The translations under genes were made by a program, and so were the position numbers. From a candidate division KSB1 bacterium (GTDB taxonomy: Bacteria > Zhuqueibacterota > Zhuqueibacteria > JANLFK01 > Oleimicrobiaceae): a DNA stretch of 64,000 nt. Location: contig JANLFK010000002.1 in assembly GCA_024655945.1 (NCBI GenBank), forward strand, positions 1 through 64,000, read 5' to 3'. Of the stretch, positions 46,399 to 54,400 are shown one piece after another. The notes beneath the pieces are model-generated. The model was not told where the DNA came from, did not search any database, and saw only the letters and a list, made by a program, of their open reading frames with translations. Positions within the stretch are counted from its first letter, which is position 1. Every line of letters begins with the position of its first letter.

Positions 46399-47927
46399 GT
46401 CCCTGCCTCGTTCACTGTTGCCGCGTGCATGAGCCTGTGCTCGTCGAGCACCTCGACCGGCAGCGCGGGGCCGAGTCGCCCGCGATGCATGACGGCGATA
46501 CGATCGCAAATTCCCATGAGCTCCGGCAGATAGCTGCTCACCAACAGAATCGCTTTTGGCCGCCCGTCTGGACTCAGACGCCCAGTGGCCAGGCCATCGA
46601 TGATTTGATAGATTGTCGCCTTGGCGGCAACATCGACTCCCTTGGTCGGCTCGTCCAAGAGCAGGACATCCACGTCGTGGGCCAGCAGTCGCCCCAGAGC
46701 CACCTTCTGCTGGTTGCCGCCGGAAAGGTGCACAACCTTCTGGTCTGGGCTGCTGCAGCGGATGCCCAATGGGCGAATGATCGCCTCGGCCTCCAGCCGG
46801 CGCTTGCGCAGCGGCGTTACGCTCAGTGCCCGCAATTGCCCCAACTTGCTCAGCAGGAGATTCTCGGCAACGCCGAAATGGGGAACCAGGCCCTCTTCCT
46901 TGCGGTCCTCGCTCAAGAAACCGACCCCTTCTGCCCAGCGCCGCACCGGCGAAGCAGGTCCACAATGCACCCCCACGCGAACTTGCCCTGAGCGCACGGG
47001 ATCCAGCCCGAAGATGACCCGGAGCAGCTCAGTCCTGCCAGCGCCGATCAGGCCGGCGATCCCCACCACTTCTCCCCGGTGAAGCTCGAGCGATGCCTGA
47101 ACTGGCTTCTGGCGGCCGCTCAAGGCGCGGACCTCAAGCACGAGCGCACCTTTTGTACGAGGAGAGTGGGGGTAGAGCTCATCCACCTCGCGTCCCACCA
47201 TCATCCGCACCATCTGCTCGGTGGTCACCTCCGAAAGCGGGTGGGTGCCCACAACCATCCCGTCTCTGAGTACGGTGAGCCGGTCGGCTATCTGCTGCAC
47301 CTCCTCCAGGAAATGGGAGATGTAGACAATGGACAGGCCTCGCTCCTTCAGAGTTCGCAGGATGGCGAAGAGGCGGTCGGTCTCGTCGCGGGAGAGGCTG
47401 CTCGTGGGTTCGTCAAGGATCAACACCGTGCAGCCAACGGCCAAGGCGCGGGCAATCTCCACCAGTTGCTTAGCGTTGACCGTCAAACGACTCACGGGGA
47501 CATCCGCGGGGATGCTCTGCCCGCCAAAATGGCTAAGCGCTTGCACGGCGATCCTGCGCATTTCATTGCGGCGTAGCAGGCCCCAGCTTGTGGGCTCGGC
47601 CCCCAAAACGATGTTCTCTTCGACGGTCAGGTGCGGCGCCAAGGCCAACTCTTGGTAGATCATGGCTACGCCAGCCCGTCGCGCCTCATGCGGGTTGCGA
47701 GGGCAATAAGGTGACCCATCCAACTGCATGCACCCCGCGTCGGGCGAGAGGGCCCCTGCCAGGATCTTCATCAGCGTGCTCTTGCCGGCGCCGTTCTCGC
47801 CGACCAGGGCATGGGTCTCCCCGGCCTGCAGGTCAAAATCGACGCCCGCCAGGGCAACGGTGGCACCGAAGCGCTTGGCAATGCCGTGCATCACCAGGCG
47901 AGGCGTGCCTGTCACTTGCGCAGCCAT
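46395..47927 (-). CDS. Sugar ABC transporter ATP-binding protein (two ATPase domains)
   Basis: The 510-residue protein carries two ABC domains. The first has G-E-N-G-A-G-K-S-T-L-M-K (Walker A) and L-D-E-P-T-S-S-L. The second has a degenerate Walker A (G-L-I-G-A-G-R-T-E-L), signature L-S-G-G-N-Q-Q-K-V and L-L-L-D-E-P-T-K-G-V-D. This is the RbsA/MglA layout. It overlaps the periplasmic protein gene by 16 bases and the permease gene by four. It powers import with the flanking permease. Confidence 0.94.
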   Translation of the reverse strand: MAAQVTGTPRLVMHGIAKRFGATVALAGVDFDLQAGETHALVGENGAGKSTLMKILAGALSPDAGCMQLDGSPYCPRNPHEARRAGVAMIYQELALAPHLTVEENIVLGAEPTSWGLLRRNEMRRIAVQALSHFGGQSIPADVPVSRLTVNAKQLVEIARALAVGCTVLILDEPTSSLSRDETDRLFAILRTLKERGLSIVYISHFLEEVQQIADRLTVLRDGMVVGTHPLSEVTTEQMVRMMVGREVDELYPHSPRTKGALVLEVRALSGRQKPVQASLELHRGEVVGIAGLIGAGRTELLRVIFGLDPVRSGQVRVGVHCGPASPVRRWAEGVGFLSEDRKEEGLVPHFGVAENLLLSKLGQLRALSVTPLRKRRLEAEAIIRPLGIRCSSPDQKVVHLSGGNQQKVALGRLLAHDVDVLLLDEPTKGVDVAAKATIYQIIDGLATGRLSPDGRPKAILLVSSYLPELMGICDRIAVMHRGRLGPALPVEVLDEHRLMHAATVNEAGT

Positions 47928-48910
47928 CGCTCCAGGTCTGGATTGATCAGCTGCTGCACGTGCGGCTCATCGATGTTGGCTTTCGTCACCAACATCACGC
48001 CCGTGTCGACCACCTTCTGCACTGCCTGGCCTTTCAGATGCTGGTACAGGAACGTGACCCCGAGGTAGCCCATAAGGAATGGGTTCTGCACCACAAGCCC
48101 GTCGATTTCTCCGTGCCGCAAGGCCTCTACCAGCGGCGGGCTGGAGTCGAAGCCGATGAAGCGGACCTTTCTGCTCAAGCGCTGGCGGCGCAGGGCCTGG
48201 AGCATGCCAAAGGTTGACGACTCGTTGGGACAGAAAATGCCGTCGACGGTCAACTCCCCTGCCGGGTCTTTGAAGCGCATGAGCAGGTTCTCGCTCACTT
48301 GCAGTGCCTGGGCAGTGGTGGCGCCGGCATGCTGTTCATCGCTCACCACGGTGATGCCCGGGCACTGTTGGACAATCTCCAGAAACCCTTCTTCCCTGTT
48401 TTCCGTGCTGGCTGAGCCTTCCATGCAGCGCAAGAGGATGACCCTTCCCCTGCCCTCCAGCGCCTCGACGAGCGCCCGTCCAGCTATCCGACCTCCTTCC
48501 CGATTGTCGGTGGCCACAAAGCTGACGTAGCAGTCGGCTGGGCCCTTGAGGTCCGAATCGATGATGACCACCGGGATGCCCCGGCGGGCCGCATTCTCAA
48601 CCGGTCTGCGCAGCGCCAGCGCGTCCAAGGGGGCGAGAACGATGCCACTGACGCGTTTCATCACCTGGTTATCAACCAGGGCAATCTGCTGCTGGCGCTC
48701 GTCCTCCTTCTCAGGCCCCACCCAATCGACGTCCACGCCGAGCTCGGCGGCCGCCTTCACTGCGCCGGCGTGTACTGACTGCCAGAAGACGTGAGTCGTC
48801 CCCTTGGGAATCACGGCAATCGTCACCCGTCCCGAAGCCTGCTCACGGCGGCTGCAGCCAAAAAGCACCGATAGACACAGCAGCATTACGGCGACTCTTC
48901 CTGTTCTCAT
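47912..48910 (-). CDS. Sugar-binding lipoprotein of the ABC transporter
   Basis: The 332-residue protein has a lipoprotein signal (L-S-V-L-F-G-C) and a type I periplasmic binding fold. It contains V-I-P-K-G-T-T-H-V-F-W-Q-S-V-H, L-A-P-L-D-A-L-A-L, V-V-I-I-D-S-D and G-F-D-S-S-P-P. It would capture ligand for the ATPase/permease pair. AGGAGGGAGG precedes the ATG at 48910, and a near-consensus promoter lies 53 bases further upstream. The ligand is unknown; the redox and aldolase genes downstream of the neighbouring locus suggest a sugar or sugar acid. Confidence 0.92.
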   Translation of the reverse strand: MRTGRVAVMLLCLSVLFGCSRREQASGRVTIAVIPKGTTHVFWQSVHAGAVKAAAELGVDVDWVGPEKEDERQQQIALVDNQVMKRVSGIVLAPLDALALRRPVENAARRGIPVVIIDSDLKGPADCYVSFVATDNREGGRIAGRALVEALEGRGRVILLRCMEGSASTENREEGFLEIVQQCPGITVVSDEQHAGATTAQALQVSENLLMRFKDPAGELTVDGIFCPNESSTFGMLQALRRQRLSRKVRFIGFDSSPPLVEALRHGEIDGLVVQNPFLMGYLGVTFLYQHLKGQAVQKVVDTGVMLVTKANIDEPHVQQLINPDLERWLRK

Positions 48911-48962
48911 GCGCCTCCCTCCTGCGTCGGCCGCTCCCCGTTTGTGCAGCAACCTGGTCGCA

Positions 48963-48991
48963 ATTATACTGAATTTTGCCGAAAAAGTCAA
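48963..48991 (-). promoter_or_regulatory. Consensus sigma70 promoter of the sugar transporter operon
   Basis: On the minus strand TTGACT (48986-48991) is followed after 17 bases by TATAAT (48963-48968). The operon start codon lies about 50 bases downstream. It is the strongest promoter match in the window. Confidence 0.85.
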
Positions 48992-49107
48992 GGAGACTTG
49001 TGCGGCCAGCACAACTCGCGGGCCATGACGGAACCGAGCCGGTGCCCGGTACAAAAGGTCAGCCGGAGAAAGTGATGGCGCAACCGCTCCTGGGGATCAG
49101 AAAGCGC

Positions 49108-49136
49108 TTGCGTTTCTTGTCGTCGTTTTGTAAGCT
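49108..49136 (+). promoter_or_regulatory. Weak candidate promoter for the M19 dipeptidase gene
   Basis: TTGCGT (49108-49113) and TAAGCT (49131-49136) are 17 bases apart, 25 bases before the ATG at 49161. The match is partial. It would make this a divergent pair with the transporter promoter. Confidence 0.35.
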
Positions 49137-49160
49137 TCGAGCAGAGAAACGGAGGTCGCC

Positions 49161-50831
49161 ATGGCCAGGAAACGCTCCAAGGTCAGCAGAACGGTTGTTC
49201 TCTGGCTGCTCGCCGGGCCCGCGGCGGTGGTAGCCCAGGCCTTAGAAGGGGTGGTCCTCGATCGTACCTCGGGCGCGCCGATCGACAGTGTGCAAGTGAC
49301 CATTCAACAGCAGCCTAGTGGGCGGCGCGACTCAACCCAGACCGACGCCGAGGGCAGGTGGCGCTACGCACTGGGCCCCAGCCAGGTTGAGGAGCACATC
49401 GCGCCACCGACTGGCTTTTCCGTCTCGCCTTTCTACCCCAACCCCTTCAGCGGCAGCACGCGACTGACCCTTTCTCTTACCAATCCTGGCCCGGTGCACG
49501 TCGGCATCTATGACATGTTGGGCCGCCTGGTGGAAGAGCGTGTGCTCACTCTGCCCGCCGGGGGCAGCGCCATCGCCTGGGAAGCACACGGCAGCGCGGG
49601 CGTCTACTTGGTTCGGGTCCAGGTCGAAGGCCGAGTGATGACCCAGAAGGTCGTGCAACTCCACTCAGGGCACGGCAGAGGATTGATGGCCTGTCTTCCC
49701 GCCAATGGGAACCCTCCAGCGAAGTTACCCAAGGTCAGCAAGGACGAGACAGTGTTGACCTTCAGCAAGTTCGCCTATGTGCCGGATACCCTCATTCTGG
49801 AAGAGACCACCGCGACTCCACTCGTCACCTATCTCGAGACGGTGCACGCCCACGCCGTCGTAGCGGACCTGCACAATGACGTCCTTTACAAGATCGCCGA
49901 GGAAGGGCCTTACTACCTGGGCGAGCTGCACAGCTACAACCACACGGACATCCCGCGCCTGTTGCAAGGGGGTGTGGACGTGCAGGTCTTCGCCATCTGG
50001 ATCGATCCGGAACGATACCCGAGCAATCCATTTGCGAGGGCTGTGGAATATGTGACACTCTGGCGCCAGGAGGTTGCCGACAACTCCGCCCACATCGCAC
50101 AGGTCACCAACTGGACGGAGATAAACGAGGTTTTGGCAAGCGGTCGGATAGCGGGAATATTGGCCGTGGAAGGCGGGCACGCCATAGAGAATTCGCTCGC
50201 CAAGCTGCGTGCGCTCTACGAGTCCGGCGTCCGGTGCCTGACCATAACCTGGAACAACAGCACGGAATGGGCCATTTCGGCTTCTGACCCACGCTCGACC
50301 TCCGTGGGCCTTTCCCCTTTCGGCAAACAGGTCATCTCCCTGATGGATTCGCTGGGGATGGTTATTGACGTCTCGCACGCGGGCGAGCAGACCGTGCGGG
50401 ATATCTTGGCGGTGAGCCGGAATCCGATCATCGCCAGCCACTCAGGGGCACGGGCACTCCGTGACCACCTGCGCAACCTGCGCGACGAGCAGATTCTGGC
50501 CATCGCCGCCTCAGGGGGCGTCATCGGCGTCGTTTTTTACCCAACCTTCTTGGTGAAAACTGGTCAACCCGCCGATGTGAATACTGTGGCGCACCACATC
50601 GATTACATCGCCAGGCTGGCAGGAGTCGATCACGTGGCCATCGGCTCAGACTTTGACGGGATTGGCCGGACACCGCAGGGCCTGGAGGACTGCTCCCGCC
50701 TTCCGGATTTGACGTGGACACTGCTGCGCCGTGGCTACACGATGGCCGATGTCGAGAAAATCCTCGGGGGCAATTTCCTGCGCGTCTTCCGCGAGGTGTG
50801 TGGAACCGGCTCCATTGCCGGCGCGCCTTGA
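49161..50831 (+). CDS. Secreted M19 membrane dipeptidase with internal Por-type domain
   Basis: The 556-residue protein has a signal peptide (residues 1-27), a carboxypeptidase-regulatory-like segment (28-75) and a Por/FlgD-Ig-type domain (about 86-165; F-Y-P-N-P-F-S-G-S-T-R-L, G-V-Y-L-V-R-V). A renal dipeptidase domain follows from ~215. Its zinc ligands are all visible: H-N-D in D-L-H-N-D-V, Glu in A-V-E-G-G-H, His in D-V-S-H-A-G, His in S-H-S-G-A-R and Asp in G-S-D-F-D-G. Type IX sorting domains normally end the protein, so an internal copy is unusual. GGAGGTCGCC precedes the ATG. It hydrolyses dipeptides or related amides outside the cytoplasm. Confidence 0.9.
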   Translation: MARKRSKVSRTVVLWLLAGPAAVVAQALEGVVLDRTSGAPIDSVQVTIQQQPSGRRDSTQTDAEGRWRYALGPSQVEEHIAPPTGFSVSPFYPNPFSGSTRLTLSLTNPGPVHVGIYDMLGRLVEERVLTLPAGGSAIAWEAHGSAGVYLVRVQVEGRVMTQKVVQLHSGHGRGLMACLPANGNPPAKLPKVSKDETVLTFSKFAYVPDTLILEETTATPLVTYLETVHAHAVVADLHNDVLYKIAEEGPYYLGELHSYNHTDIPRLLQGGVDVQVFAIWIDPERYPSNPFARAVEYVTLWRQEVADNSAHIAQVTNWTEINEVLASGRIAGILAVEGGHAIENSLAKLRALYESGVRCLTITWNNSTEWAISASDPRSTSVGLSPFGKQVISLMDSLGMVIDVSHAGEQTVRDILAVSRNPIIASHSGARALRDHLRNLRDEQILAIAASGGVIGVVFYPTFLVKTGQPADVNTVAHHIDYIARLAGVDHVAIGSDFDGIGRTPQGLEDCSRLPDLTWTLLRRGYTMADVEKILGGNFLRVFREVCGTGSIAGAP

Positions 50832-50860
50832 GCCTCCCTGCAAAAGCGAGGGCGGCGAGG

Positions 50861-51547
50861 TCAAACTTTGCAGGTCTCTCGCACTATGGCCTGCCAGCGC
50901 TTGGCCTCTTCCTGCATGAGCAAAGGGGTGGCAATGTCCTTGGTCAGAGCTGACCCGCAAAAGATGCCCTCGGGGTCCAGGGCCGCGATTTTGGGCAAGT
51001 TCTGGAAGCTAACACCGCCGGTGTAGACCACGGTCAGGCCACTGAACGGCCCCTTCCAGGCCTTGGCCAGCTCCACGTACAGCGTGTTTCCTGCCACCGC
51101 CGGGAAGAGCTTGTAGACCCACTGGTAGGGATACATGGTCTTGAGCTGGTCAAACTCGCAGCCATAAAGCTCTGCCTTCTGCGCCAGCTGTTTTCCCACG
51201 TCGCCCAGGCCACCTGGGACGACCATGACGTCACGCTCCACACAGGTCTGCACCACTGCCGGCACATAGTCAGCCGAGACGACGCCGGCCACACCCAGCT
51301 CAATGGCCTGCTCAGCTTGGCGCGGCGTCATCACCGTGCCGGCCAGAACCAAGGCATCGGGATGCTTCTCCAGCACGGCGCGCAACCCATCCAGGGCGGC
51401 AGCCGAGCGAAAGGCCACTTCCAGCACTATGCCGAGTGGGTCCAGTGTCTCAAATGCTGTCACGCACTCGGCAGCAGAGCGCGCTGTCAGAAGGGCGATG
51501 AGGCGGTGCTGCTTAAGCCGCTGAAATGCTTGCTGGGACTTGTGCAT
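50861..51547 (-). CDS. KDPG-aldolase-family protein
   Basis: The 228-residue TIM-barrel protein matches class I 2-keto-3-deoxy-6-phosphogluconate/4-hydroxy-2-oxoglutarate aldolases. L-E-V-A-F-R-S provides the catalytic Glu region and V-Y-K-L-F-P-A the Schiff-base Lys. G-T-V-M-T and G-G-V fit the phosphate/carboxylate sites. It would cleave a 2-keto-3-deoxy sugar acid to pyruvate and an aldehyde. AGGAGAGACC precedes the ATG. It closes the minus-strand operon that begins with the OYE-GltD fusion, 38 bases after the flavoprotein. Confidence 0.9.
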   Translation of the reverse strand: MHKSQQAFQRLKQHRLIALLTARSAAECVTAFETLDPLGIVLEVAFRSAAALDGLRAVLEKHPDALVLAGTVMTPRQAEQAIELGVAGVVSADYVPAVVQTCVERDVMVVPGGLGDVGKQLAQKAELYGCEFDQLKTMYPYQWVYKLFPAVAGNTLYVELAKAWKGPFSGLTVVYTGGVSFQNLPKIAALDPEGIFCGSALTKDIATPLLMQEEAKRWQAIVRETCKV

Positions 51548-51585
51548 AAGGGTCTCTCCTGCAATCCGTGTTAACGCTCAGCCAC

Positions 51586-53595
51586 TCAGCGAATAATGTT
51601 GTCCCGCCGGAACTCGTTCCAGACGTTTTCGAACCAGGTGTCTTCGCGGGGAATCGGCCGCACCGGCACCCAGCGTGTATGCGCCTTGCCAGCCTCGTCC
51701 AATTGCACCTCCAGGATGTGCTCGTTGACGAACGCCCCCTGTTCGTTGAGGGTGAACCGCCACTCTTCAGCAAGCTCAGGACAGGGAGGCTCGCCAGCGG
51801 GGTCAAGCACAAGGTAGGAACCACGGCTGCGCCCCCCTTTGGCCAGATATTCCTTCATGGCCTCAAGGTACACCGCGTGGGTGAGGCATAGGTCGAGGTC
51901 GCGGAAAGCCTCTGGCAGCTCGCGCGGACTGGCGACCCCCAGCTTCGTGCGCAGCCGTTCCAATTGTTCCCAGGCCTCGGCAGCCGCCTTTGTCACCCCG
52001 CCGCTGCTGCGGATGTGCGCCCCGTAGGAGGACATCCTCTCCTGCAGCTCCTTTCGCGCCGTACGCCGCAGGCCACTGTCCCTGCTGCGCTCGATGAGCA
52101 TGCGTCTGGCGCACTCCAACTTCGCCAGCACCTGCTCGCCGGCCTCTTGGGAGAACAATCCATCCGCAGGCGGCTCCTCCGCATAGCGCTTGGCAATGAA
52201 GGTCGCTGCGCGCAGACTGCCGACCTGCCCGGCATTCAAGGCCGAGCCCCCTGGTCGGTAGACCCCGTGACTGCCGTTCACCTCGCCCACGGGGAACAGG
52301 TGCCTGATGTTCGACTCCCACCAGATGTTCCCCTGTAACCCGCCGTTGTTGTGCTGCGCGCACACGGCAATCTCCAGAGGCTCCTTGCAGATGTCGATGC
52401 CGTGGGATTTGTACAGATCGATGGCCGGCTGGTTCATCTTTGCCAGGCGCTGAATGGGCGTGTCAAGCAGCGCCCCTGAGCGCTCCAAGTAGCCGCGCGC
52501 CTCCTCAGCCAGACTGTCGAAGCGAAAGTCTTCCAGCAGTCCCGCACCACTGGGGTTACGGGTAAAGTCCATGAAGACTCTTCTGCCCTTGCGCACCGTC
52601 TCCTGGTAGACAAGAATGTCGATCAACGACGAGCCATAACTGCGTACTTTGCGGGGATCGAACGGCCATTGATAGCCTTTCAGAAAGATGGCAGTAGCGA
52701 GAGTCCCCATGCTGGGGAAATAGCGGTTCAGGAACTCCTGCTCGTCGCTGCCGTCCTGGGCGGTGGAAATGTACCGGGGTATTACTTGTTGATAGCTCCC
52801 CGAGACGTTCCAGCGGAAGCCAGTGGAGGCCAGGCCGTACTGCCATTCGGTGAGGTTCTGCGCGACCGCGCCGATTTCCAAGGCTATGCCCGTGGAGCCG
52901 AGCTGGCTCTCCGGATAGACCGAAGCCCGATAGATGCCCGCCGGCCCGCCAGTGGCCAAGACCACGTTCACCGCGTTGAACAGCACGAAGCCCAGGCGCG
53001 CGGTTTCCAGACTGTCCAGGTCCAAGGCAACTGCGCCGATCACTTGCTTATCGGCGCCTGCCCCTTTGGTCAAAAGGGCAATGACCTGGTGGTGGTTCAG
53101 CACAGGAATCCCCTTTCTCTGCACGTCGCGAGCGAGGGCCTGGAACATGAGCTGCGAGGTGAGTGGCCCGGCCGAGGTCGCGCGCTGACGGGGATCATGG
53201 TCGGTCTTGTATCCCACAAATGCACCATAGCGGTCGTGGGGAAACGGCACGCCCAGGCTCACCAGGTGGAAAAACGCCTGCAGGGAATTCTGCGCCTCGC
53301 ACAGCGCGATGTCGCCGTGCATGGACCCGCCTTGGCAGAGGTCGCGGGCCATGTCAAGGGCGCAATCGGGCAGCTCGCCCGAGAGGGAAAGTTTGTAGTA
53401 GGTCTGCTTGTCCGAACCGGTGTTGTTGGAGGTGCCCCCACCCCAACGGTCGGTGACGATGAGCACGTCCGCTTGTCCCTTGTCCACCAACGTCACGGCC
53501 GCGTTTAGCCCGGCAGCGCCACTGCCAATCACCAAGGTGTTGCAGCGATAGATCGGAAAGCGGAAACCGCCAATATCGACTTCTGACTTTCGCAT
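51586..53595 (-). CDS. FAD-dependent oxidoreductase, fumarate-reductase-like flavoprotein
   Basis: The 669-residue protein has an N-terminal FAD-binding fold (V-I-G-S-G-A-A-G-L-N-A-A), a central capping region and a second FAD-contact block (F-P-V-G-E-V-N-G-S-H-G-V-Y-R-P-G-G-S-A). Overall it resembles fumarate reductase/succinate dehydrogenase and AprA-type flavoproteins. No Fe-S or cytochrome partner gene is adjacent, so its electron acceptor is open; the Fe-S-rich OYE-GltD fusion upstream is one possibility. The start at 53595 follows GGAGGAG with better spacing than the in-frame GTG at 53604. The substrate is unknown, probably a sugar-derived acid or enone. Confidence 0.85.
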   Translation of the reverse strand: MRKSEVDIGGFRFPIYRCNTLVIGSGAAGLNAAVTLVDKGQADVLIVTDRWGGGTSNNTGSDKQTYYKLSLSGELPDCALDMARDLCQGGSMHGDIALCEAQNSLQAFFHLVSLGVPFPHDRYGAFVGYKTDHDPRQRATSAGPLTSQLMFQALARDVQRKGIPVLNHHQVIALLTKGAGADKQVIGAVALDLDSLETARLGFVLFNAVNVVLATGGPAGIYRASVYPESQLGSTGIALEIGAVAQNLTEWQYGLASTGFRWNVSGSYQQVIPRYISTAQDGSDEQEFLNRYFPSMGTLATAIFLKGYQWPFDPRKVRSYGSSLIDILVYQETVRKGRRVFMDFTRNPSGAGLLEDFRFDSLAEEARGYLERSGALLDTPIQRLAKMNQPAIDLYKSHGIDICKEPLEIAVCAQHNNGGLQGNIWWESNIRHLFPVGEVNGSHGVYRPGGSALNAGQVGSLRAATFIAKRYAEEPPADGLFSQEAGEQVLAKLECARRMLIERSRDSGLRRTARKELQERMSSYGAHIRSSGGVTKAAAEAWEQLERLRTKLGVASPRELPEAFRDLDLCLTHAVYLEAMKEYLAKGGRSRGSYLVLDPAGEPPCPELAEEWRFTLNEQGAFVNEHILEVQLDEAGKAHTRWVPVRPIPREDTWFENVWNEFRRDNIIR

Positions 53596-53629
53596 GGATG
53601 CCACTCCTCCCGGCAGAATGCCTGGACAT

Positions 53630-54400
53630 TCACAGCCGGCGCAGGTGAAAACCGCCGTCCACGTTGATCACTTCCCCAGTCGAAAAAGGGAAGGCGCCCG
53701 AGGCGATGGCGGCAACCGCCTTGCCAATGTCCTCCGGGGAGCCCCATCGGGCGATGGGGGTCAGCCCTTGGGCGATGAGGGCGTCGTACTTATCCTTCAC
53801 CGCTTTCGTCATATCAGTTGCAATGATGCCCGGCCGGATCTCGTAGACATTTATCCCGTACTGCGCCAGACGATCGGCAAACAGGATGGTCATCATGGAC
53901 ACCCCTGCTTTGGAGATGCAGTACTCCCCGCGCGAGGGCGACGAGGCATAGGCGGAAATGGAGGAGATATTGACGATCTTCGGGCTGCGCGTCGCGTCCT
54001 GTTGCTTCTGTTCGATCATCCATTTCGCCACCGCCTGGGTCAGGAAGTAGGGGCCCTTGAGGTTAATAAACAGCACCCGGTCGAAACTCTCCTCTGTGGC
54101 TTCGAGAATGTCCACGCGCTGCGCTGGTGCCACTCCGGCATTGTTCACCAAGAGGTCGAGTCTTCCAAAGCGTGCGCGGCAGGCCTCCACCAACCGCGCC
54201 CTTTCTTCCGCCTTGGAGATGTCGGCCTGAACGTAGAGGACTTCCGCTCCCAAGTTCTGCAGCGCCTGCACGGTCTGCTCAGCCTCCTTGGCCTCCCAGA
54301 CATCGTCCACGACGATGTCGAAGTCGATGCGGGCAAGCGCTTCGGCGATTCCCCGTCCGATACCCCGTGCACCTCCAGTAATCAGGGCTACTTGGCGCAT
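53630..54400 (-). CDS. SDR-family dehydrogenase (FabG-like)
   Basis: The 256-residue protein is a classical short-chain dehydrogenase. It has [11 protein letters not shown] for the dinucleotide, N-N-A-G, catalytic Ser in I-S-S-I-S, and Y-C-I-S-K as Y-x-x-x-K, with C-terminal I-N-V-D-G-G-F. An acidic D-D near residue 32 favours NAD+. It would oxidise or reduce a secondary alcohol in the pathway, for instance a sugar acid. GGGAGGAGTCGTC precedes the ATG, and the gene overlaps the end of the OYE-GltD gene by 13 bases. Confidence 0.9.
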   Translation of the reverse strand: MRQVALITGGARGIGRGIAEALARIDFDIVVDDVWEAKEAEQTVQALQNLGAEVLYVQADISKAEERARLVEACRARFGRLDLLVNNAGVAPAQRVDILEATEESFDRVLFINLKGPYFLTQAVAKWMIEQKQQDATRSPKIVNISSISAYASSPSRGEYCISKAGVSMMTILFADRLAQYGINVYEIRPGIIATDMTKAVKDKYDALIAQGLTPIARWGSPEDIGKAVAAIASGAFPFSTGEVINVDGGFHLRRL

